A stretch of DNA of 64,000 nucleotides from Thamnaconus septentrionalis (lineage: Eukaryota > Chordata > Actinopteri > Tetraodontiformes > Monacanthidae): the NCBI GenBank assembly GCA_009823395.1, contig CM020510.1:7218773-7282772 (forward strand), given 5' to 3'. Both the position numbers and the translations under genes were made by a program. Shown one piece after another: positions 1 through 12,044 of the stretch. The notes beneath the pieces are model-generated. The model searched no databases. It saw nothing but the letters and a program-made list of their open reading frames with translations, and was not told the origin of the DNA. Every line of letters starts with the position of its first letter. Position 1 is the first letter of the stretch.

Positions 1-831
1 ATAGCAATCTTCAACAAAAACAGAGTTTCCATCCCATTAAATTTTTTGTTCAAATTGTAACGTATTAAAATGCAGAAACGGAGACGAGACTTTCTTAACT
101 ACGCCGTATCTCTCTTTTTATAGCTGTTGTCATCGTCTGTCAGGAGCGAGCGCTTTAATTCCACGTGACTCCAAAAATCTCCGGCACCAGTCTTCACCTC
201 AAAAATCTCTGTCCCGCTGAGACGGGGACTGAAAACGGATGCAACTACTCTGGACACACAGGAGCCTCTGAGTGGAATCACCTTCAGATAACAAAACCCG
301 ACGTTGCGCAATCACCCCGACACCCAAACAAAATAGTAATCGTCTTCGAAAAAGCCGAAGAAGTATGCGGGAAAACAGCGAGAAAAAAAACAGCAAGGAG
401 CGCCAACGTGTTTTGCTGCCTCCACTTTGACGCCGTGTCTGGGTTGCCTCTGGCTTGGCAGGCTGCACCAGCCTGCTTCATAAATACTGCACAAGCGGCG
501 CTTGATGAAAACCCACGCTTCGCTCAGGTACAACTGCACTCTGGAGAGCTTCATTATCTACAGTGTACGGATAAAGCCGACCTACCAGGTTTGTGTGCCC
601 CGAAAGAGACTTTTAGCGAGAAGGAGGCGGAAAAAGGAAATTATGGAATCAACGTGAGGAGCCACTGTGTTTGTTATTGCCCTTCAAAGTCAATATTGTA
701 ACGGCCAGGGCGAGTCCAGTTGCTGGGGTAGAGGAGAAAATCCAAACTTTTCTAAAAACAGCTGCACAGTCAACTCTCACTGGGGTATATACACTGTACA
801 TATATATATATACCCCTGATTCTGGGTGTTG
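1..831. other. pde3a: Non-coding, left edge (inferred pde3a intron 1)
   Basis: No recognisable exon. A 178-codon open frame at 165-701 shows no domain or splice context. The position downstream of pde3a exon 1 makes this intronic. Confidence 0.5.
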
Positions 832-1187
832 CTTTCCATCTGTCCATGTTCAATACTCTGCAACTCAGAGTCACAGGGGTCTGCTGGAGCCTCTTCCAAC
901 TGTCATAGGGCGAAGGCAGGACAAGTTGCCAGTTCATCGCAGGGCCTCATAGAGACAAACAAAGACAAACAACCATTCACACTCACTCAAACACTAAGGG
1001 ACAATTTAGAGTTCCCAATTCCCTTCACATTCATGTTTTTGGATTGTGAGAGGAAGGTGGAGAACCCAGAGAGAACCCACGCAGACACAGGGAGATGATG
1101 CAAACTCCACACAGAAAGGCCCCAGGCCTGGAATCGAACCCACTGCCTTCTTGCTGTGAGGCAGCAGCGCTGACCACTGCGCCACGT
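832..1187 (-). mobile_element. tRNA-derived SINE with L2-like tail
   Basis: Read on the minus strand, the element begins with a tRNA-like head. An A-box (TGGCGCAGTGG, plus positions 1174-1184) is followed by a B-box (GGTTCGATTCC, 1130-1140). It then follows the widespread teleost repeat with segments recalled as TTTCTGTGTGGAGTTTGCAT and CCTATGACAG, and ends near a degenerate GGACAGATGG tail. It is diverged and has no protein coding capacity. The family name is not assigned. Confidence 0.8.
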
Positions 1188-3727
1188 GTTGCTCTTTTCT
1201 ATGAAAAACGATTTGATTTGAAATTTTTGCAACTTCAACGCAACACTCAACTGTAGCACCACCATCGGATCAACTCAACACTCATCAGGGGTGAACTCAT
1301 AAAATATATTCATCGCCGGTAGTTCAGACGTTTCTTGCGTGGTCCAGCTTGCCATTGCCGATCTGTGGACCTTGTTAACTGGTTACTAGTTAACTGGTTA
1401 CTCAGATTAGCCTTTAACCTCTGCTGTTGTTTTCCGGTGCAACATTCTGGGATGGAAACACAATCCAGTGTCCTCACTGGTTCAAAAGAAATGAGCTTCA
1501 CTTTACAGCGACCACAGAAAAAACCTTTCCCAGTCCGGCTGAATGTTGTAATATCTGCATTGTTTAATTACAATTTATTACAAAAACAGGATTCTAAAAC
1601 CACACTGGTCATGCCATCATGGACTATTTCACCTTTTTGTCACCTGATGCAATATTGAGCAGAGCCAGACCTCGTTCAGCTTTCAAATTTTAGGGTATCT
1701 TGATGTCTGCTAATTATCTCCAAGTGCTGTGAGTATCACACACCGTTAGAATAGTATAATTTTTGCTTGTGTGTGTGTGTGTGTGTGTGTCTTCTCTACA
1801 TCAGTGTTTGTTTGGACAGGTTGCAAAGTGAGGACGGAGCCTCAGAGCACCCGTTGCCGTCAGCAGCTGCTTATACTTCCACCCATTTTTTTTTCTTTCT
1901 TTCTTTTTTTAGTTTTAAAGTTCAATTTGTCATCACCCCTTGTTCCAGACACGATTAGGTGGAGCAGCTAATGGAGCCATTCTAATAGAACAGACAGTCC
2001 ACTAACTCGGCGTTCCCCGGATACCAATTAGCAGCAAACAAGCAGGCATCAAAGCGGACGGCTGATGAGGGATCAGCTATAAACCTCACCGAAAAAAGAA
2101 AGAAGAAAAAAGGGATATAACATTTCAAAATGTGTTCGTCCATCTGTCCTTTTATTTCAATATGAACAAAAAAATGTTATAGATTAGTCCATCAGTTTGG
2201 TTTGCGCCATCAAGTTATGAGTATTTTAGTCTGTAGGTTTTTGTAAAGATTCAATATTCATTTTTTAAAGAAACAGATTAATTAAGTGTAACCGCATCAT
2301 AGAACTTTTATGTCATATCTGGCCTTAGTGCTTCCATCTAATTGATCAGCGGTATTAATTTCTATCGAAAAAAGGGAACTCCTTCATATTTAAAGCAAAC
2401 ATTGACACTGACCAAACCACCCATTTCTTTACTTATCAATCAGTTTCAAAACTACTTTGTCTGCATTCACTTTCTTTGTGCTGAGATTTAAACACAGGCA
2501 GGCTGATCTGACCCGGCATGACGACAGTTAAGCACCTCATTAAAAGACAGTATGAAGTATAACAAGAAGATTGGGTTGTTTTCTGCAAGTCGATGCACAA
2601 ACTGATGTGAACTGCAAAAGGTGTCAGCGAGGGTCTTGATGTTGCTGATGCATATAAAATGTGCAGACTACAGTGCAAGGTATCAACCTTGGTACCCCCA
2701 AAATAAAATCAAAATAAAAACAGCATCTCTGCTTATATTGTTGCCAAGCAGTATTTTTAGACGGATGCCGAGTTCTCCTCTTAAATGATCCTGATACACA
2801 TCTCATGTCCCAAGAGTCACTGTGGGAGGACGCGATTGATGAGAGAGCCCTCCAACGTGCGCATCTCCACACGAGGCGCAACATGAATCGAGATGATGCT
2901 GATTCACAGGAAAAATCCACCAACAAAAAGGTGAAACAACACAACAAAAAAGAAAACGTTTGGTCGCAAAGAAAGGAGGCGACGCTATTTATCTCCAGAA
3001 GCTGCACGCTGAGCTATTTCTGCTGATGGAGGGGGGAGAGTTGGATCAACAAACAGGGTGTGCTCCAAGCTCCTAGTTGGCTCATTCAAGCAGCATTACA
3101 GCAGCTCATTCATGATTATTTTGTAATTATCATGAAATCTGTAAACATCTACTTCATAATTTCCATTCAGGGGTTTATACCAAAACAGGAGAAAACAATG
3201 TAAACAAACAAATGCGACCATGTTTTTTTTGTGTGTTTTTTTTTTTTTTTTAACCCCCATCGTCACACACAAAAAAGCACTAATTCTGCCCACACTCCTT
3301 CAATAAATCCCAGCAGGCAGCGCGGCACGACTCCTCTGCTGAGGACACGCTCGTATCAAATTGGCTCCCTCATGTGCGCAGTCGGGAAACACGTGCGCCA
3401 ACACCGCTGGCTGGAGCCTACGATAAACACTGGCTCTCAAAATATTTAGACGTGACCTCACACCTCTGCGAGTCGGAATGTCGAGTGCACCGTCCATCCA
3501 TTTGCCCATCATTTAAAAAAAAAAAGAAAGGGGGAGCAGAAACCAGGAACAAAACAAGGGAGGATGCTGCTGCTGATGACGATGACGATGATGATGAAAT
3601 TAGCAGAGCAAGTGACACAGAAAAATAAAACAATAGACGAACAATAAATCCGGGAGCTACTGATTGGTTATTTTAGCATTACATCATTTAGAATTAGAGA
3701 TATACCATAGATGCATTTGTACAAGGT
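1188..3727. other. pde3a: Non-coding, inferred pde3a intron 1
   Basis: AT-rich DNA with a TG repeat and poly-T/A tracts (for example 3224-3251). No exon, RNA gene or intact element was recognised. Confidence 0.5.
1768..1790 (+). repeat. (TG)11 microsatellite
   Basis: Perfect TG repeat followed by mixed pyrimidine sequence. Confidence 0.95.
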
Positions 3728-3761
3728 CTTCTTCTTATTCTTATTCTTATTCTTATTCTTC

Positions 3762-3806
<45 letters not shown>
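3728..3806 (+). repeat. (TTCTTA)n/(TTA)n microsatellite
   Basis: A TTCTTA-type run passes into about 14 TTA units. It lies just beyond the pde3a exon 1 donor, inside intron 1. Confidence 0.95.
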
Positions 3807-3976
3807 GGCTGCTGTTTTGTCCCGGATGTTTATAAAGCCCTCGCGCATCAGTGGGGGGAAAAAAAGAAAGAAAGACCGGCGAGATGCCATGACGGACACA
3901 CAGTGGAAGGTCAAAGCCAAACACCAAACACATCAAGCCCCAGGGTGGGGCGTCCGGCTCGGGCGCTTCTTCTTAC

Positions 3977-4936
3977 CTGGTCCCGCGGAATACACGGCAG
4001 CGAAGTCCTGCGGTGGGACTTGCTGTTGCTCTGACTGTGAGCCATCATCTCCGAGGCCGCTATGGAGCTGGACCTCCGTCTCCTTTTGAAGACAGGGATG
4101 TCCTCCTCCTTCGCCCCGGTCACAGAGCCACAGCACCCCGTCCCGCTGGTCCCTGAGGCCGGCAGGAGCCGGTCAGCATACCGCGCAAGCAAAACCCCCA
4201 GCAGCCCCAGCAGGTAGGCCAGGTAGGGTCTCCAGCTGGCCGGGACTCGGCTCAGGGAGACGAGCGACACGGCCCGGACGGCGCTGATGAAGACGAGGAT
4301 GGACACTCCCTGACGCAGCCGCACGACCAGCAGAGCCCCGCTGCCCAGGCAGCCGAGGACCACCAGGGTGGCGCCGAGGGACAGCAGCTGCTCCTCGGTG
4401 CCGCGCAGCAGCGACTGCGCCGCGGCTTCGCCCAAGTGGCACACCGCTAGCAGGAAGACGGCGGTGCGGACGAGCACTCCGCAACGAATCAGGTAGAGTC
4501 CGATCCAGAAGAAGGCACTTACGAGGGAGAAGACGGGCGAGATGCAGTAGCACGCCGCGAAAAGCAGCTCCAGAGCGCAGCCCGCCGCGGAGTGAAGCCA
4601 AGAGCCGCGAGGGTCTCTGCTATTTCCGCTGCTGCTGCTGCTGCCGCTGCTGCTGCTGCCTGCATCCCAGTCGACCAATCTGAGCAGCAGAGCGAGAGTA
4701 ACGGAGACGGAGGCGACGCAAACCGCAGACGACACTCCTCGGCAAGTCCGTGTCACGGCGGCGAGTCTCAGCCGCGACTGCTGGCTCGCCGCGTTCCGGC
4801 GCAGCGGGGTGACACACGTCCTCACGTAGCCGTTGCGCTCCGACGCCGCCGCTGACGCCACCGCCGCCCGGGGAGCTTTGTCGTCGTGAGTGGCGCCTCT
4901 CGCCGAGCCTCCGTCGGCGTCCGCCTCCAGCACCAT
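3977..4936 (-). CDS. pde3a: Phosphodiesterase 3A, first coding exon (membrane-anchor N-terminus)
   Basis: PDE3A hydrolyses cAMP and cGMP at membranes; this exon encodes only the N-terminal regulatory and anchoring part, 320 codons. Hydrophobic helices lie near residues 69-87, 126-150, 156-172, 186-206, 211-229 and 238-252. The stretches SAFFWIGLYLIRCGV, WRPYLAYLLG and EEDIPVFKRRRRSSS, and the final SHRRTSLPCIPRDQ, closely match my recollection of vertebrate PDE3A rather than PDE3B. The basic RRRRSSS run (285-291) and RRTS (Ser312) fit the known basophilic-kinase sites. The exon ends in phase 0 at CAG|GTAAGA (donor at 3975-3976). The start at 4936 was chosen because the frame upstream is low-complexity 5' sequence and the protein length then fits the family. 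A Ser/Gly tract (94-106) comes from an AGC repeat. The HD-type catalytic domain is not in the window; the known large intron 1 would put it beyond the left edge. Confidence 0.93.
4621..4663 (-). repeat. pde3a: AGC/GGC trinucleotide repeat in pde3a coding sequence
   Basis: On the gene strand this reads as repeated AGC with GGC interruptions and encodes the Ser/Gly tract at residues 94-106. Length variation would keep the frame. Confidence 0.9.
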
Positions 4937-5095
4937 CGTGGTTATTTGGGGGGGTGGAAGCGCTGGGACGTCCCGCGCGCGAAGGGGATGGGAGTCTCGA
5001 TGCTTGATTTCACCTGCGGCTAATTGGCATGATGGCGCAAACGTGCGCACGTGCGCTACCAAAAGAAGAAGAAGAAGAAGAAAAAAAAAAGAAAA
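4937..5095 (-). promoter_or_regulatory. pde3a: pde3a 5' UTR / proximal promoter end of a CpG-rich block
   Basis: The sequence just upstream of the pde3a start continues the GC-rich, CpG-dense block that covers exon 1 (about 3930-5060). On the gene strand it passes through a TTC-rich pyrimidine tract at about 5060-5092. No TATA box stands out. A CpG-island promoter without TATA is inferred; the transcription start cannot be placed from sequence alone. Confidence 0.45.
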
Positions 5096-8000
5096 GTTCA
5101 ACAAGTATTGTATATGTGCAGTTTTAAAGTTTGCACGGTGATCAGAGGGGCTCACAACTTCTCTTCAAGTTGTGGGGTGCACAACAACCAGCCCGCATGG
5201 TCTTCGGTTCGACTCTCGACTGTCGTGAAGCAACCAAACGACCTCTTTGGTTGTTGGACACATGCAGGCCACTGCCTCCTCCTCTCTTCCGCATAGTCTA
5301 CCTCCATCTCTCCCCTCCCACCAGAAAAAAAACATCCCTTATTTGTGCTGCATCGGTGATCCATCCATCACCTCCCGTCTCTCTTCTCACCACGTTGGTC
5401 AGCGGGTCCAGGGTTTCGCCTCCTGGATGTCCCAGGATGGACGCAGGTGTTTGGGGGAAGGATTTCCTGACTCCTGATGGTTGTATGAATTAATGACCAA
5501 CGTCCTGTGATATGTTTGGGCAATTTGACTTTGCGAGCTATAGTGTTTGTCATCTGTCACCAAGCACGTGTTTCTAATCCAACTGCCGTTGGCCGCTTCC
5601 ATTGTGCATCCAAGAAACCAAATTTAATAAAAAGTGCAATACTACATACAACAAAGGACAAAATTTAGCCTCCAGCTTTAATCATCTCGCTGCCTGTGAT
5701 TTATCTTCTGGGATTAAAACTCTAAATCACATCATCCTCTGCGTCCTGTCACAAGTTACTCTACCTGTTTGCCCTACATTCACTGAGAGGATTTCAACAG
5801 ATGCATCAAGTCCTATCAAGTACGGCATTGCTGTCCTGTTGGATTCATTCTGCAAGTGCATGATATCTCATTGCCCGTCATGGTGCATGCATGAGGGTCA
5901 TGTTTAAAAAAAAGTTTTTCCTTTTGTGGTTCTTGCACAAAGATTGTTGCCTCTACAAGTCAAGCGGATTAGCAAACGAGCCAAGTGTTCAACTTTGCTA
6001 TCCAGGTCTTAACTGAAAAAAAAAGAGGAGCTGTCATTGCCCTAGCAGGTGCAGTTTGTTTCACATCTGTATTGGCGTCATAACCTTCACAAAGGGCTTC
6101 CTTTTTATTCCCCAAACAGGAACATGCTTTATTACATTAGGGTTACGCAACATGGATCGGTACAAACAGTGCAATCAAAGCATAAATCTTGTGATTCGCC
6201 CCTGCACTTCATGACAAGTCACTTAGGGTTTGAGTTACACTTTTCTAGTTGAGTGTAAACGACACTCTGGGCTCGGCTTTAGCAAGGATTAGCGATGCCG
6301 TTGCTTCACATCAGCGCAGAGTGGACTGTAAATCATGGTTTGGTAAAATTAGCCCTGGTAATAACAGTCCTTGACCTTTGACCTTGTGCGATGTTGTCCA
6401 GACGCGCTCCCCTTGTTGCGGTGAAGGAAGTTTTGCAACAGCGTCATCAATCACATCCCGACGGCGGACAGAACTGGATGTGCAAAGTGAGCGCGTGTGT
6501 TTAATTTTTGGCTTTCATCAGGTTTTCCCCCTATTGCTTACACGACCACATTCATGCCCGCCGATGGTATATGTTTTTGCCGACACTCAATGTAAACGCT
6601 TCCGCTCAGTGCGCTAATCAGTCAAGAGCAGCAGGTTGGCGGGGCTTCTTCATGTTGTGGTGTCTGCTGTTGCTGAGCCGTCTGAAAAATAAATCTCACT
6701 TCAAGGTTCGCTGAAAACAGACGCACGCCAGGTTCAGGACGTTTGCGCTTTTTACTGGATATCAAATTACGTCTTTAACATCTGGTTTGCAGTCAGAAGG
6801 CCTTTTTCTTCAGAGCTTGAAGTTTTGCTAACAGTCTGAGCGTGTGGAGGATGAAAACTTTACTGTGAAGCTGTGGTTGTTTTTTAACTTATTCACTACA
6901 GATTAATTTCCACTGAATCAAACTTCTAAACCCCCTCGGAAATCTAGTTTGTGTCCCGCTGAAAACAAGTTGAAAAAATTTGTTGTGTAGCTTCAGGTCT
7001 TGGTGCTGCATTGCTGATTTAGAAAAGCATCTTAAGATTTTAATTAAGGGCTTAGTGTCAGCTAATGCTGTGGCAGAGCTGACAGTGTCATCAGCGTGTT
7101 GAAATTCCCCAAAAAATTAAATTGAAAGCACGTTTTGTTTTTGTTGCCTTTGTTGGTGGTTCAACCAATGACTGCCAGGTTTCAAAGATGTGCAAACAAG
7201 ATGTGTCTTGTCTTGTACAATAATAATAAAATCAACAAAACATAAGGTTTTCGTGTGATTTCAAATTGTGAACACACTTCTAGGAAGACTGATAAGACTC
7301 ATAATGATGATGATATATTTCTTTCAGTCAAGGCTGACACAGCACTGAAGGAGCGACGTCCACACAAGCAGCGAAGAACTGAGAGGAATGCCGGGTGATT
7401 TATCATTCAAATAGCTGCACTTTGGCTAACTGCCGCTTAATGAGGGAGGGCTGTTCAGCTATCTCATGCAAATGCATAAAGTCACCGCGTGTGCAGCGCG
7501 ACGTGATTTATTTTAACGTCCAGCATGAAAACGTTTTCCACCCATGTTGCAACGTGACGTTTACGGCCCCCGTCAACTTCCCCTTTCTTCGCCCACCATT
7601 GCCCGGAATGTGTTCCTGTTGCCGTAACCTTTTTTGGATAATGTTCTTGTAAAACTGTTTGTCATGTTCTGACACTCTGGGCCGCAGCGACGTCACTGGC
7701 CGCTTGTCTGGCTGCCAGAGACAACAGGCTCACCGCATTGCCGCTGCTACTGCTGCTGCGGCCTGCTGATTGGGAATGCAGGCAAAGGTGCAACTGTGCG
7801 TACGTGCTTGCACTGGCTTCTCACTGCCACATTGTGTTTAAGTTGTTGGATGACAGCACTACTTCAACTACTTCTGTACATGGTGGTGAGCTGCAGCATT
7901 TCATCAACCAAACCGAGCTTGTTATTCCCAATTGTTACTGTGGAGAAACATGACTCACAGCTTCAATCAAAACATCCAAATATTAACGACCCGCAGTGAC

Positions 8001-10120
8001 GTCATGAGCAGAGTATCACCAGGGGGAGTGTATTAATAAAAGCGACTCCTACACAAAACCTGGGACAGAGACAAAAAAAAGTTGTTAACAGTTAGCCGTC
8101 CGTTTACAGCTGCTGTCAAAATGTGCTGGGCTTCAGCTTCCTGCTGAGACGGATGCTTCGATGGACTTTGCAGTTGCTTGATGTTACAGCAACCAGGCGG
8201 TCTGAGGGGGCAGAGTCAGCGCTGGGCCGGGGGTGTTGTCACTAGGTCCAGGACTATGTCTAATTTGGGACTTAATTTGGAGCTGCAGATTATTGTTGGA
8301 AAACGGCAGTCAAGTGAATTTTACAGCAAATCAAACCTTAAAAAACACAGAAATTAAAAAAGATCGAAGCATTCTCTCTATTTTGAAAAATGCAAACATG
8401 ACATTCAGGCCTTCCAACCTGAACCAACAGAATTTGGAAATCGTTTTAAGCAAACATACACTGCTTTAAACTACTTAAAACTTTTTATTACTGTGCATTC
8501 AGCACTACTGTACGTCATGTGATTACACTTTTGGCTCTACATCAAAATGTGTTGATGATGCTGGAAAACAGACCCTCTCTCCCAAACCCCTCCCCACCCC
8601 CCCGCCCACCACCCCCCAAAAAAACCTTCCACTCCTACGTTCTCCTGTCAAAGAAAGTTACAAAAAAAAAGTGCACTTTGAAGCAGGAACACTGGATTCT
8701 CACTAAATCATTCCCCCGGCAGACACGCAGAAGGAGAATGATTATAAAGCCTGTCCAGAACCTCGTCTGCACGGAGAACTTTGAAAAGATCTTCTGAAAG
8801 GCTTTGATAAATGTTTCATGGAGCACGTGGTGTTTTATGCATTAAAAAAAAAGCAAAAATGCCAGAATTGCAAATTATCCAAAGGAAGCTATCAAACGAG
8901 TAGACAGACCGGCTGTGGAGCAGACATCCTGACAAGGAAGAGCAGGAAACACACTGCTACAGAGGGGAGAGACGCAACCAGGCGAGTCGTCAGTAAATCA
9001 ACATTTGGGGATTTGCAATTTAATTTGCGACGAACCTGCAGGAGCGTCTTTGCTGCTTCGCCGTATGAGCTGAGGAAGTGACAGGAATCCAACCGCTCGC
9101 TGGTTCATGCAACGGGCGAAAGTGGAGTCATCAATTAATTAGCCGCTGTGTGTCTGGAGTGTGTGAGGGAGCCCGAGTGCCCTGCAGGAATGCGTGCAGC
9201 CAACAACAGGGAAGAACATGCAAACCCCCGCACACATAAACACACGGCGGCCTGACACGGGAAGACAGACGGCACGTTCATCACGGCGAGAGAAAAACGC
9301 AGCATCTGCAGGCTGCTGCTGAGTGAACTCACACAACACAAAACTAAACTAAAGGAAAATAATTTAAAGATGTGGATAAAGTGCAAAAAGGATTTAGCTT
9401 TCTGTTATGCACACTTTACTGCTCGATGACGTGGACAACAGCCAATGGGAGAACAGACCCGGCAACAATCGCGAAGTTGAACAAATTCCAGGAGCAGGAT
9501 GGGAAAACTGATTGTTTTGCAGAAGGAGACCACCGTCTTTGGCAAAATCACATAAAGTCCTACTGACAACTGTGTTTTAAGTAGTTTTATCTTCAGGTGG
9601 GAGCAGTAAAAAACAGTCAGAGCAGTCGCTCCGTGCAGCTGGACGGCAGGTGCTCCATTGTTTTCTGCAGCGTGATAGGCTGCGTCTGCAAACCCTGCAG
9701 GAATCCCGGGCTTATCGCGGACTGGCGATAGTGCCCTGGAAGAGTGTGACTTGCACCCGGGTGGACCAGGGGCCACACACTCCAGTGAACTCCACTTCCA
9801 TGTGTGCGCTTGCACATGTGTGTGTTTGCAAATCCACCTCGTGTGGACGTGCGTCGTGAGAGGAGCGCACACAGGCGGAGAGGCCGTGTGGCAAGAGCCT
9901 GATATTTATCCGCCTCCTTCGTTTGTATGCAACGTCCTGAGCGACGTGGGTGCACGACGAGGCGTGAAAAGAGAGAGTGAAAAGGGCGGACGTGTTATCG
10001 GGGAGTGGTTGCACCTGAGCTCCGGCGCGGTCTCAGTCCAATTTATTCACACACGGTCGCTCCGTTCCGACGCGTCACCTCCGACTGACCCTCCTCTTTC
10101 TTGCCGCGATCTGCTGGGAC

Positions 10121-10121
<1 letters not shown>
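5096..10121. other. Intergenic, pde3a to abhd15, part 1
   Basis: No coding exon or RNA gene is supportable. A C-rich run lies at 8591-8616. Otherwise this is single-copy-looking sequence. Confidence 0.5.

Positions 10122-10171
<50 letters not shown>
10122..10171 (+). repeat. (CA)25 microsatellite
   Basis: Uninterrupted CA repeat in the pde3a-abhd15 interval; a TG run and a GGT run (about 10277-10301) lie close by. Confidence 0.97.
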
Positions 10172-10866
10172 CCATGCACAGCCTTGTGTGTGTGTGTGCC
10201 TGCACATCACTTTCCAGCAAAACCCACAAATCCCACTCACACAGAGTAAATAGGAGGTCCCAGCGGTGGCCAGACGGTGTTGTGGTGGTGGTGGTGGTGG
10301 TGGTTGGAGATGAGGAGGAGACGTGAGGATCATCGGAAGAAATTCAACGCTGCCGCACAATCAATGACACAGCAAGCGGCTCTCTGTCACCGGCGACAGG
10401 TGTGCTGAACTTTTTTTGTTAGTTAGTAGTTTAGTCGAGGGTGTGGTCCAATCCAAGACAACATTGTGTTATATTGTGCGAACGTTGTTCCAGATTCCTT
10501 CACCAATTGAATCTCTTGAAACATTGAATTCAACTGAGCCAATCAGCGGCCAATCAATCCCTTCTGCAGATCAGATCCAGGTACCTGAGGTATTAGATAG
10601 TTAGGTACTACTAGTTCCAGGTACTAGGTGTCCGATACTGTCAGTGAGACTTTGCAGTGACACAAATACCAGGTTAGGGCATAATAAACACACGTGTGTG
10701 CGTCTCAGTACCGCACGGCTCTCACTCACTGTCAACAAACCTGAAATTCCAGCTGTGGATTCCGGATGCTGCAGTCGACTGTGAACTCGTCTATATTATA
10801 ATGGAGGGTACGGTGATATTTACCTTGCTGGGATATAGGTCGCATACAGGGCTCCTAAATTAATCC

Positions 10867-10888
10867 GTGTGTGTGTGTGTGTGTGTGT
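10867..10888 (+). repeat. (GT)11 microsatellite
   Basis: Perfect short GT repeat. Confidence 0.95.
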
Positions 10889-11978
10889 TCCATCATGACA
10901 TCACCCTGTGAAGCTGAGCGAAGCCGCTTTGAGGAGCTCTCATTGTCCTGCGTGCTCTCTTTCTCTCCATGTATTGTTCTTTTCTGTCGGACCTCATGCT
11001 AATCCTTCTTTTGCATATTTATATTTATGCTCACCGGCATATTGTTGGCCAGAGTGTTTGTCATCTAACGCGGTTGGCCGATGGAGTAATTGTCCCAAGT
11101 AACCTGAAGACGTGGCTTCACAATGCTGAGAGTGTCGCGTCATGACGGTCCCGAAGCTGCTAATTTTATCTCTTCTGATACGCGTGACGTTAGCTTAAAA
11201 GGGAGTGCGGTGAATGCAGCGACCTACACAGCTCAGGGCTTTTATCATAATGTAAATAATATAAATAAATTATTTATCTAAATATAAGTGATGTATGGAT
11301 GAAGAGCAGGGAATATATGCAGTCTATTTTAATGTTGGTAAATTATTCAGCTTTGGATGCATGTTGTGTCTTTAAATGTCAGTTCGGGTTCTGCGCTACT
11401 GATGACCAATGAAATGTCGATCTGATGAACCGATGGCTGTTGGAGCTCCCCGCAGGAACGCTCTGCAAAAAACAATTCCGTCGTCAACATATTTTCTCTT
11501 TCCTTCTTCTTTTGAGCACCATGTGCAAAGAGGCCACAATCCATCAAAAATAACGTCCGCAACATCAGGCAAAGCTGACTAAATGCGACCGCAACCAAAA
11601 AACAAAAGGCCAAACGCAGACATGATCAGGCAGATGAGGGGGTGGGGGTGGGACTGCATAAGACAAGAGCACATGTTCATGCGTGGCCGCGCCAGCCTTG
11701 GAACGACAAACATTGTTACGCGCACGTACGCAACCGAGGACGCGCATAGCTGCAGCACTTGGGCGAAGATGCGCATGCACGGATGCATGCACGCACACAC
11801 GCATGAAGGAAAAAATAGAGATGCAGCATCAATGCGGCAGCAAGGTCAGAAACGGCCGCAGGCCTGGACGCTAAACGTCTGTCTTTCCGTAACAATCATC
11901 CTTACAGAGAGGGAACGCGTCGCTCGCGCACAGCCTTTGTTTTTATGTGCCTGTGTGTGTGAGTAAAGAGCCCATGTA

Positions 11979-11981
<3 letters not shown>

Positions 11982-12040
<59 letters not shown>
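11982..12040 (+). repeat. (GT)29 microsatellite
   Basis: Uninterrupted GT repeat of about 59 bases. Confidence 0.97.

Positions 12041-12044
<4 letters not shown>

Noticed and set aside
165..701. 178-codon open frame on the plus strand
   Set aside because: No recognisable domain, ordinary composition and no splice or promoter context; frames of this length are expected by chance in 64 kb.
1130..1184. A/B-box pair as a genuine tRNA gene
   Set aside because: The boxes belong to the head of a SINE with the usual fish repeat body; no proper acceptor or anticodon stem forms.
4173..4601. 142-codon open frame antisense-strand neighbour within pde3a exon 1
   Set aside because: It is an alternative frame of the GC-rich pde3a coding exon with Arg/Ala-rich composition.
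5130..5235. GGTTCGACTCT near 5205 as a tRNA or SINE B-box
   Set aside because: No matching A-box at the right distance and no cloverleaf could be folded by eye.
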